Shown here: piece after piece, positions 1 through 4,530 of the stretch
How positions within the stretch are numbered: the first letter of the stretch is position 1
Layout: each line of letters opens with the position of its first letter
Program-made: the position numbers and the translations under genes
Assembly: GCA_023475715.1 (NCBI GenBank)
Contig: JAMCVO010000419.1
Coordinates: forward strand, 1-5,573
DNA from: Actinomycetota bacterium
GTDB taxonomy: Bacteria > Actinomycetota > Humimicrobiia > Humimicrobiales > Humimicrobiaceae
Length of the DNA: 5,573 bases
Direction of reading: 5' to 3'
The notes under the pieces: generated by a model
Databases searched by the model: none
Seen by the model: only the letters and a program-made list of their open reading frames with translations
Told to the model about the DNA's origin: nothing

Positions 1-3
1 AAA

Positions 4-24
4 TTAATTGAAAATTGAAATTTG
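4..24 (+). repeat. Heptad repeat at the 5' edge of pilD
   Basis: Three heptads (TTAATTG, AAAATTG, AAATTTG) run into the first codon of the pilD reading frame. Bases 1-17 are identical to bases 1373-1389, in the leader region of the second GspG-like pilin. All three forward frames carry a stop within bases 1-18 (TGA 16-18, TAA 5-7, TGA 9-11), so the normal PilD N-terminal helix cannot be read through this stretch. Confidence 0.75.
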
Positions 25-807
25 GGAGTTTTGGTTGACAGAATCCCCAAAAAACAAAATGCAATAAAAGGAAGATCGCGCTGCGATAAGTGTAAGAAAG
101 AGCTTGGTATATTAGATTTGATACCAATATTATCATTTATATTCTTAAGAGGAAAATGCAGATACTGCCACACTCGCCTACCCTATTTTTATCCTATTAT
201 AGAATTATCAACTGGAATTTTATTTGTACTGACTTACATTTTTGTAATTTCAAATTTCAAATTTCTAATTTCTAATGAATTCTTATTTTTTAATTCTTTA
301 ATCATTAATCCTTTATCATTAATCACTATTTTGTATTATTTATTTATTGTCTCAAGCTTTATTGTTATTTTTTTTACGGATTTAAAATACGGAATTATCC
401 CTGACAAAATCGTATTTCCGGTAGTTTTAATAACCTTTCTCTGGCTTATCGCCAATCGCCAATCGCCAATCGCCAATCATTTACTCTCCGGGCTTGGTGC
501 TTTTCTATTTTTTGTGATAATTTCATATCTATTTTATTTGCTTACCAAAAAACAAAGCATGGGAGGAGGAGATATAAAATTATCGTTTTTACTAGGGCTT
601 TTTTTGGGTTTTCCGGGTATTTTAATCGCCCTTTATTTGGCTTTCTTGACAGGAGGAATTATTGCTATCATACTAATTATATGGAAGAAAAAGGCTTTTC
701 TAAAAGATACTCTTCCCTTTGGTCCGTTTTTAATAACAGGCGCAATAATAAGCTTGTTTTTCGGAAATTATATTTATTTTCTTGCCCTAAATATTCTTGG
801 AATATGA
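22..807 (+). CDS. pilD: Prepilin peptidase / N-methyltransferase PilD, N-terminus apparently shortened
   Basis: Integral membrane aspartic peptidase (A24 family) that cleaves prepilin leaders after Gly and methylates the new N-terminus. Seen here: R-S-R-C-x-x-C at residues 18-24 and K-C-R-Y-C at 45-49, the four-cysteine zinc-type motif of the cytoplasmic methylase domain; P-I-I-E-L at 58-62; the two family catalytic aspartates at D120 (F-T-D-L-K-Y, with I-P-D at 126-128) and D184 (G-G-G-D-I-K-L); and several hydrophobic helices to the C-terminus. Homology begins at L-x-V-L-V-D-R-I-P. The usual first membrane helix ending in G-S-F-L-N is missing, and an in-frame TGA lies at 16-18. The TTG at 22 is therefore only the first possible start, with no Shine-Dalgarno sequence. 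Residues about 76-103 and 143-152 are encoded by heptad repeats and enlarge the gap between E61 and D120. The stop overlaps the next start (ATGA, 804-807). The family is certain; whether the protein is intact is not. Confidence 0.9.
   Translation: MGVLVDRIPKKQNAIKGRSRCDKCKKELGILDLIPILSFIFLRGKCRYCHTRLPYFYPIIELSTGILFVLTYIFVISNFKFLISNEFLFFNSLIINPLSLITILYYLFIVSSFIVIFFTDLKYGIIPDKIVFPVVLITFLWLIANRQSPIANHLLSGLGAFLFFVIISYLFYLLTKKQSMGGGDIKLSFLLGLFLGFPGILIALYLAFLTGGIIAIILIIWKKKAFLKDTLPFGPFLITGAIISLFFGNYIYFLALNILGI
246..326 (+). repeat. Heptad array inside pilD (AATTTCW and TTAATCA units)
   Basis: Four heptads at 246-273 (AATTTCA twice, AATTTCT twice) are followed by degenerate AT-rich heptads and then four more at 298-325 (TTAATCA, TTAATCC, TTTATCA, TTAATCA). 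They encode the segment of pilD around residues 76-102 (for example I-S-N-F-K-F-L-I-S-N), between the methylase domain and the first catalytic Asp. The E61 to D120 distance of 59 residues is longer than I would expect for PilD, which fits an in-frame expansion. Confidence 0.75.
448..479 (+). repeat. Four perfect tandem heptads ATCGCCA inside pilD
   Basis: ATCGCCA is repeated four times without change at 448-475, with a partial fifth unit. It encodes I-A-N-R-Q-S-P-I-A-N-H in the loop between two pilD membrane segments. Perfect identity of the units suggests a recent or still active expansion. Loss or gain of one unit would shift the frame upstream of the second catalytic aspartate. Confidence 0.85.
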
Positions 808-1331
808 AAGGATTTATCCTTCACTTTCCGAGGTTAATAAAAAGTGGTGCTGGGTTTACCCTCATAGAACTTATAATCGTTATAGGTATTATTGCCATAA
901 TTGCAACTGCTTCTATGGCTGTTTTAAATCCTTTCGGACAATTCCAAAAAGCCCGCGATTCAAGGGTAAAATCCGATTTATCACAGATTCAGAAAGCTCT
1001 GGAAACTTATTATCAAGACAAAGGAAATTATCCAAGTTCAACCGCTACTTATAAAATTTTAGACGGTACGACAACAATTAACTGGAATTCCTCCTGGCAG
1101 CCTTATATGAATGTAGTACCCCAAGATCCGACTTCCGGGCATACTTATGTTTATTATTCTCCGAATGGACAAACTTATTATATATATGCTAATCTGGGAA
1201 GAGGAGCAGCGGATCCGCAATCCTGCAACAATGGAAATGCGTGCACTAGTTTGTCGGGATACGGAATTTCAGCTACTGCTTGCGGCGGAACATGTAATTT
1301 TGGAGTTTCAAGTCCGAATGTCTCACCATAA
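804..1331 (+). CDS. Type IV prepilin, GspG-like (first copy)
   Basis: Secreted filament subunit of 175 residues. The class III leader ends at G17, followed by F18-T-L-I-E-L with the conserved Glu at +5 (E22) and a hydrophobic N-terminal helix to about residue 41. The helix continues as an amphipathic segment (K-A-R-D-S-R-V-K-S-D, about 49-58) that precedes Q-I-Q-K-A-L-E-x-Y and G-N-Y-P. V-P-Q-D-P-x-S-G at 105-112 followed by Y-V-Y-Y and Y-Y-I-Y-A-N-L resembles the GspG major pseudopilin core. Four cysteines (141, 147, 160, 164) near the C-terminus could form two disulfides. The ATG at 804 is preferred because it overlaps the pilD stop as ATGA (translational coupling); an upstream in-frame ATG at 681 would lie deep in pilD. 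The gene is a paralogue of the next one, with a shared K/R-S-D-x-x-Q-I-Q-x-A-L-E-x-Y pattern. It is a likely shaft subunit, though major versus minor cannot be decided. Confidence 0.92.
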   Translation: MKGFILHFPRLIKSGAGFTLIELIIVIGIIAIIATASMAVLNPFGQFQKARDSRVKSDLSQIQKALETYYQDKGNYPSSTATYKILDGTTTINWNSSWQPYMNVVPQDPTSGHTYVYYSPNGQTYYIYANLGRGAADPQSCNNGNACTSLSGYGISATACGGTCNFGVSSPNVSP

Positions 1332-1337
1332 GCAGAA

Positions 1338-1356
1338 TGATTAATGATAAAGGATT
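1338..1356. repeat. Dispersed repeat, inverted copy of a pilD-internal segment
   Basis: These 19 bases are the exact reverse complement of bases 307-325, inside the pilD heptad array. A related copy (GATTAATGA) recurs at 1359-1367 over the start codon of the next pilin. The block also reads as degenerate heptads leading into the array at 1376-1410. Confidence 0.7.
1349..1354 (+). promoter_or_regulatory. Probable ribosome binding site for the second GspG-like pilin
   Basis: AAAGGA lies 9 bases before the ATG at 1364. This decides that start over the in-frame ATG at 1337, which has no Shine-Dalgarno sequence and would give a leader nine residues longer. The motif is itself inside the dispersed repeat at 1338-1356, so the site may have been supplied by repeat sequence. 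Confidence 0.5.
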
Positions 1357-1363
1357 GAGATTA

Positions 1364-1858
1364 ATGAATAAAAAATTAATTGAAAATTGTAAATTGAAAA
1401 TTGTAAATTGTCAAAAGGGTTTTACTCTGGTAGAGCTATTAATAGTGGTTGGAATTATCGGAATTTTGGCAACACTTTTAATGGCAAATTTTATCGGAGT
1501 CAGGCAAAGAGCAAGAGACGCGCAGAGGAAATCAGATATACGGCAAATCCAGTCTGCTTTGGAGCTTTATAGGTCTGATATTGGAAGTTATCCTGCTTTG
1601 CTTTATTCTACTAATTGTCCGACTTCTTCTTCATTAACCGGAGGAAATCCTGTAAATACATATATGCAAAAAATTCCCTGCGACCCAAGCGGTTCCTCTT
1701 ATTATAATAGCGGAAATTACTATTACACAAGTTCCGGCGGCACAACTTATACTTTGGGAGCATGTCTTGAAAATACAGCAGATACTCAAGGGGCCGCTAC
1801 AAGTCCTGGAGGGACAGGCTGTTCAACTGCATGGTATTTTACGGTTAATAATCCATAA
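1364..1858 (+). CDS. Type IV prepilin, GspG-like (second copy)
   Basis: Filament subunit of 164 residues from the preferred ATG at 1364. The leader ends at G19, followed by F20-T-L-V-E-L with Glu at +5 (E24). A hydrophobic helix runs to about residue 44, followed by R-A-R-D-A-Q-R-K-S-D and Q-I-Q-S-A-L-E-L-Y. K-I-P-C-D-P-x-G at 103-110 followed by Y-Y-Y-T-S and T-Y-T-L-G-A-C-L-E matches the GspG-type core. The mature protein has four cysteines (85, 106, 134, 153). Two more (C9, C16) lie in the leader and would be removed. The leader residues 5-17 are translated from a heptad array (1376-1410), and the same low-complexity leader recurs in the PilW-like gene. It resembles the preceding pilin and probably arose by duplication, but the C-terminal halves have diverged. 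An alternative start is the ATG at 1337. Confidence 0.92.
   Translation: MNKKLIENCKLKIVNCQKGFTLVELLIVVGIIGILATLLMANFIGVRQRARDAQRKSDIRQIQSALELYRSDIGSYPALLYSTNCPTSSSLTGGNPVNTYMQKIPCDPSGSSYYNSGNYYYTSSGGTTYTLGACLENTADTQGAATSPGGTGCSTAWYFTVNNP
1376..1416 (+). repeat. Heptad array encoding a prepilin leader peptide
   Basis: Five heptads run in register: TTAATTG, AAAATTG, TAAATTG, AAAATTG, TAAATTG (1376-1410), then TCAAAA. Three units make 21 bases, so the translated pattern cycles every seven residues. The same array followed by TCAAAA occurs at 2946-2986 in front of the PilW-like gene's cleavage site, and its first part occurs at bases 1-17. Confidence 0.85.
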
Positions 1859-1864
1859 ACTAAA

Positions 1865-1943
1865 AATTGTTATATTGTTAAATTGCTATATTGTTTATGA
1901 AAACTAAATTCAACAATTCAACAATGCAACAATTCAACAATAA
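1865..1943. repeat. Inverted octad arrays flanking a pilin start codon; possible mRNA hairpin
   Basis: Four octads of the form WATTGYTW fill 1865-1896 directly before the ATG at 1897. Four octads AACAATTC, AACAATGC, AACAATTC, AACAATAA fill 1912-1943. The two arrays are largely complementary: 1866-1871 with 1936-1941, 1874-1879 with 1928-1933, 1882-1885 with 1922-1925, and 1890-1895 with 1912-1917, separated by 2-base mismatches (23 of 31 positions pair). The start codon would be in the terminal loop. There is no Shine-Dalgarno sequence in the left arm. Confidence 0.7.
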
Positions 1944-2436
1944 AGGTTTCACGCTCATAGAACTGATTGTTGTTTTTTCGGTACTGGCAGTTTTATCAAC
2001 CGTTGGAATCGCTTCCTTTTCCTCTTACAGTAGAGCGCAGGTTTTACAACAGGCAACAAATGATTTAGTCAATACTTTAAACACCGCAAGAGTAAGAGCA
2101 GCTTCACAAACAAAGCCTTCGCAATGCTTATCAACAAGCGTTTTGCAAGGATACAGCGTTACTTTAAATATTGCGGCAAGAACCTATTCTTTAAATGTAA
2201 TTTGTTCGGGGATAACAACTTCTTTATCTACAACAACGCTTCCGGTAAATGTTTCTTTTAATTCTGCAACCGGTGTTCCACCGACTACGGCAACAAATAT
2301 TATTTACCCTGTCTTAACAGGTGGAGTCAGCGGAGCTGGCAATATTGTGCTTTCATCTTACAATCAAACAAAAATAATAACAATAACTATTTGTCCAGTA
2401 GGAGGGATTCAGGTCCAAAATACAGTCTGTAATTAA
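1897..2436 (+). CDS. Minor prepilin, GspH/FimT-like
   Basis: Probable minor pilin of the tip or priming complex, 179 residues. The leader ends at G17, followed by F18-T-L-I-E-L with Glu at +5 (E22). A hydrophobic helix runs to about residue 40. The segment L-V-N-T-L-N-T-A-R-V-R-A-A-S at 57-70 is typical of GspH/FimT proteins, where a helix with A-R-x-x-A-x-x precedes a beta-rich domain; the remainder here is rich in Ser, Thr and Val. Four cysteines at 77, 103, 166 and 178. ATG 1897 is preferred over the TTG at 1891, which falls inside the octad array. Leader residues 6-15 (N-N-S-T-M-Q-Q-F-N-N) come from the right-hand octad array. The gene stands before PilV-like and PilW-like genes, the order of gspH-I-J. 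Confidence 0.85.
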   Translation: MKTKFNNSTMQQFNNKGFTLIELIVVFSVLAVLSTVGIASFSSYSRAQVLQQATNDLVNTLNTARVRAASQTKPSQCLSTSVLQGYSVTLNIAARTYSLNVICSGITTSLSTTTLPVNVSFNSATGVPPTTATNIIYPVLTGGVSGAGNIVLSSYNQTKIITITICPVGGIQVQNTVCN

Positions 2437-2437
2437 A

Positions 2438-2926
2438 ATGCTATTTTCATTTAACAACATTAATAACAAAGGTCAAACCTTAATAGAGGCTTTGATTGCA
2501 TTAGGCGCAGCGGTAGTAATAATTTCTTCAATTGCGGTTGTTGTAATTACTTCTGTTAACAGTTCTGATTTTTCCAAAAATCAAAATCTGGCAACGCAAT
2601 ATGCGCAACAAGGCATAGATATTATACGTTCTCAAAGCGAGTCAAATTGGACAAGTTTTCAAACTAAAGCCGGAACATTTTGCCTCGGCAAAGGAATAAC
2701 TGATTTAGGCACTCCGGTTACTAATTGTGCAGCGCCAAATATTGATAATTTTTTTGTACGCGAAGTTGTAATAACCCAGGCAAGCGCCAGCTGTGGGGGC
2801 AACGCAAAAGTTGTCGTAGATGTATCCTGGACAAGTGGAAAATGCACCAGCGCTTCTAATTTATATTGCCATTCAGTTTCACTTGATACTTGTCTTGCCA
2901 ATATCAATAGTTTGTTGGCGCCATAA
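2438..2926 (+). CDS. Minor prepilin, GspI/PilV-like
   Basis: Probable minor pilin, 162 residues. A short leader of 12 residues ends at G12, followed by Q13-T-L-I-E-A-L-I-A-L. Glu at +5 (E17) is kept, but +1 is Gln instead of the usual Phe. A hydrophobic helix runs to about residue 40. The downstream segment N-L-A-T-Q-Y-A-Q-Q-G-I-D-I-I-R-S (50-65) matches the A-x-x-x-A-Q-x-G-I-E-x-x-R pattern common in PilV/GspI proteins. Six cysteines at 82, 97, 119, 136, 144 and 152. The ATG starts one base after the preceding stop, without a clear ribosome binding site, so translation is probably coupled. The leader F-N-N-I-N-N-K-G resembles that of the preceding gene and may derive from the same kind of repeat. 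Confidence 0.85.
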   Translation: MLFSFNNINNKGQTLIEALIALGAAVVIISSIAVVVITSVNSSDFSKNQNLATQYAQQGIDIIRSQSESNWTSFQTKAGTFCLGKGITDLGTPVTNCAAPNIDNFFVREVVITQASASCGGNAKVVVDVSWTSGKCTSASNLYCHSVSLDTCLANINSLLAP

Positions 2927-2933
2927 TATAATA

Positions 2934-3515
2934 ATGATTAAAAAGTTAATTGTAAATTTTAAATTGAAAATTGAAAATTGTCAAAATGGTTATACTTTAG
3001 TTGAGCTTTTAGCAGTAATAATAATCCTTGTTGTAGTAGGAACTATAATTACTTCAATTTTAGTCTCTTCGCTTAGAGGTGGAAACAAGAGTAATACGAC
3101 TAATGACGTTAGGCAAAACGGAAATTATATTATTTCCCAGATGTCTAAAATGATTGCCTACTCAAAAAGCTTTGATGGAGTGAGCGTAACAGGAGCAAAG
3201 GATAGCTACATAAAAGATTGCACCGCGGTTGTAGTGCCTGCGACAGCTTATAAATATATTAAAATAACCTCTTTTGACGGCGGAACAACCGTATTTTCAT
3301 GTAACGGTGGAACAATTGCTTCAAACGGAGCCGACTTAATAGATATTAATACCATTTCTGTATCTTCGTGTAATTTTTACTGTAGTCAGGCGAATAAAAT
3401 ATCGCCGGTATCTATAAATGTTACTTTTACTTTAAGTAAGAAAAACGCCGGATTTTTTGCTGAAAATCAAACCATAATTCCTTTTGATACAACCATCACA
3501 CCCAGAAATTTTTGA
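2934..3515 (+). CDS. Minor prepilin, GspJ/PilW-like
   Basis: Probable minor pilin, 193 residues. The leader ends at G19, followed by Y20-T-L-V-E-L with Glu at +5 (E24); +1 is Tyr instead of Phe. A hydrophobic helix runs to about residue 45, followed by a polar helix with N-D-V-R-Q-N-G-N-Y-I-I-S-Q-M-S-K-M-I (57-74), the pattern expected after the N-terminal helix in PilW/GspJ proteins. A beta-rich C-terminal part follows. Mature cysteines at 96, 123, 146 and 150; C16 is in the leader. The ATG at 2934 is 7 bases after the preceding stop. The reading frame is open upstream to 2820, but that lies inside the PilV-like gene and would bury the leader. Leader residues 5-17 are encoded by heptads nearly identical to those of the second GspG-like gene. 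The stop is TGA. Confidence 0.85.
   Translation: MIKKLIVNFKLKIENCQNGYTLVELLAVIIILVVVGTIITSILVSSLRGGNKSNTTNDVRQNGNYIISQMSKMIAYSKSFDGVSVTGAKDSYIKDCTAVVVPATAYKYIKITSFDGGTTVFSCNGGTIASNGADLIDINTISVSSCNFYCSQANKISPVSINVTFTLSKKNAGFFAENQTIIPFDTTITPRNF
2946..2986 (+). repeat. Heptad array encoding the PilW-like leader peptide
   Basis: Five heptads TTAATTG, TAAATTT, TAAATTG, AAAATTG, AAAATTG (2946-2980) are followed by TCAAAA. The arrangement and junction match the array at 1376-1416, and both end two codons before the conserved Gly of the cleavage site. Confidence 0.85.
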
Positions 3516-3528
3516 GCGTTAGCCACAG

Positions 3529-3558
3529 TTGACAAGTATTAGAAATTACTGGTAATCT
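3529..3558 (+). promoter_or_regulatory. Possible promoter upstream of the PilX-like gene
   Basis: A perfect TTGACA (3529-3534) is followed after 18 bases by TAATCT (3553-3558), which has a TGG extended -10 just before it but matches only 3 of 6 consensus positions. TATATT at 3558-3563 is a better -10 but its 23-base spacing is too long. The 59-base gap is the largest plain gap in the cluster, so a secondary promoter is plausible. In AT-rich DNA such matches arise easily. Confidence 0.3.
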
Positions 3559-3574
3559 ATATTTATAAGGTTTT

Positions 3575-4447
3575 ATGTTTCGTAAAGGCATTTTTAATAT
3601 CTTAAGAAACCAAAAAGGGCAGGCCCGCCTGCAATCGCTTGCGCGTAGCAATAGCGGGCAGGCGATTCTGATTATCGTGCTTGTGATGGTTGTCGCTTTA
3701 ACCGTTGGTCTTTCTCTGGCTTCAAGAACAATTATTAATATAAGAAACACAAGAGAACAGGCCAGCTCGCAAAAAGCCTTGTCAGCGGCAGAAGCAGGCA
3801 TAGAGCAGGCAATAAAAAGCGGAGCAAATGTAGCCGGAAGTTTTTCCGGGAATACATCTTATTCAACAACCGTTACCCAGGTTCTAGGAACTTCCCGCTT
3901 TCTCTTAAATGGTGGAGGTAAAGTTTCTAAAAATGACGCAACTTACGTTTGGGTAACTCCTTATTCTTCAAATCCTGATAATCTTTGGCAGAGCCCATGG
4001 AGCGGAGATTTAAGTATTTATTGGGGTACTTCCGATCAAAACTGTAATGTTGCAAATAATATGCCTTCCGCCATAGAAGTATCGGTTATATCCGGCAGCA
4101 AGGATAATCCTGTTATGAAGCGTTACGTATTTGATCCGTGCCAGAACAGAAGGGCGGTTAATTATTTTAGTCCTCAAACATCTGATGTACCCGTTTCTGT
4201 TGCGGGAACTACGCTTACGTATACAGCAACTCGCACATTAACTAACGCCTTATTAGTAAGAATAAACCCTATATATGCGGATAGTATTATTGGTGCATAT
4301 GGAGGAGGTGCAATTCTTCCCCAGCAGGGTATTACAATTACCTCAACAGGCACTTCAGATAATAATACGCAAAGAAAAGTCACTGTTTTCCAGGGATATT
4401 CAGAAGTTCCTGCCGAATTTTTTCCTTATATTCTTTTCCAGCCTTAA
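3575..4447 (+). CDS. Minor prepilin, GspK/PilX-like, with in-frame hairpin insertion
   Basis: Probable tip or priming pilin, 290 residues, the largest of the set, as GspK usually is. The likely cleavage site is G28, followed by Q-A-I-L-I-I-V-L-V-M-V-V and a membrane helix to about residue 48. Residues 59-80 (T-R-E-Q-A-S-S-Q-K-A-L-S-A-A-E-A-G-I-E-Q-A-I) show the Q-A-x-x-A-A-E-A-G-I-E pattern of the PilX/GspK N-terminal domain. Glu at +5 is absent, as in most GspK proteins. G-Q-A occurs twice (15-17 and 28-30) because of a 39-base in-frame insertion at 3617-3664. Two cysteines (157, 189). ATG 3575 has AAGG at 3567-3570, spacing 4. Its position after H-, I- and J-like genes supports the K assignment. 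The C-terminal domain was not matched to anything specific. Confidence 0.82.
   Translation: MFRKGIFNILRNQKGQARLQSLARSNSGQAILIIVLVMVVALTVGLSLASRTIINIRNTREQASSQKALSAAEAGIEQAIKSGANVAGSFSGNTSYSTTVTQVLGTSRFLLNGGGKVSKNDATYVWVTPYSSNPDNLWQSPWSGDLSIYWGTSDQNCNVANNMPSAIEVSVISGSKDNPVMKRYVFDPCQNRRAVNYFSPQTSDVPVSVAGTTLTYTATRTLTNALLVRINPIYADSIIGAYGGGAILPQQGITITSTGTSDNNTQRKVTVFQGYSEVPAEFFPYILFQP
3617..3664. repeat. REP-like GC-rich hairpin inserted in the PilX-like gene
   Basis: GGGCAGGC occurs at 3617-3624 and again at 3656-3663, with 31 bases between, so 39 bases (13 codons) are added in frame. The segment folds on paper as a hairpin: CGCCTGC (3626-3632) pairs with GCAGGCG (3658-3664), and inside it CGC/GCG (3636-3638 with 3654-3656) and TTGC/GCAA (3639-3642 with 3648-3651) close a 5-base loop with a 2-base bulge. 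It is much richer in GC than its surroundings. Confidence 0.8.
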
Positions 4448-4454
4448 AATGAAT

Positions 4455-4530
4455 CCCGTTAGAAAGAATTGTTTAAAATTAAATATGTTAAAGTTCAAAT
4501 ATAGCCATTTTAGGAGGACTTTCTAACGGG
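4455..4530. mobile_element. 76-bp MITE-like element with 12-bp terminal inverted repeats at the pilM start
   Basis: CCCGTTAGAAAG (4455-4466) and CTTTCTAACGGG (4519-4530) are perfect 12-base terminal inverted repeats. The element is flanked by the 6-base direct repeat ATGAAT (4449-4454 and 4531-4536), which looks like a target-site duplication. The 52-base AT-rich centre holds no transposase. Removing the element and one ATGAAT leaves the PilX-like stop followed one base later by the pilM ATG, the tight spacing seen elsewhere in this cluster. It could also act as a stem-loop around the pilM start. The name is structural; I cannot assign a family. Confidence 0.7.
4512..4517 (+). promoter_or_regulatory. 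AGGAGG ribosome binding site candidate for pilM, inside the element
   Basis: This is the strongest Shine-Dalgarno sequence in the window, but it lies 13 bases before the pilM ATG, which is longer than usual. The intervening bases are the right terminal repeat of the 76-bp element. No other in-frame start codon is nearer, so the ATG at 4531 stands. Confidence 0.5.

Noticed and set aside
246..475. Heptad arrays as a CRISPR array
   Set aside because: The units are 7 bases and directly adjacent, with no spacers, and they lie within an open reading frame.
681..803. Upstream extension of the first GspG-like pilin to an ATG at 681
   Set aside because: It would overlap pilD by about 120 bases and put 41 residues before a leader that is already complete. 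The ATGA overlap at 804-807 is the natural start.
2659..2907. Open frame on the minus strand within the PilV-like gene
   Set aside because: Antisense to a convincing pilin gene, no recognisable motif and no ribosome binding site. The minus-strand frames at 3496-3801 and 4174-4383 are rejected for the same reason.
2820..2933. Upstream extension of the PilW-like pilin
   Set aside because: The frame is open only by chance inside the PilV-like gene; the leader with K-K at its start begins at 2934.
3626..3664. The GC-rich hairpin as an intrinsic terminator
   Set aside because: It is inside the PilX-like coding sequence near its 5' end, is followed by no T-run, and the frame continues through it.
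4449..4526. 25-codon frame (M-N-P-V-R-K-N start) as a real leader peptide gene
   Set aside because: It has no ribosome binding site, its ATG looks like the duplicated pilM start, and its codons are those of the inserted element. It is kept only as part of the element finding.
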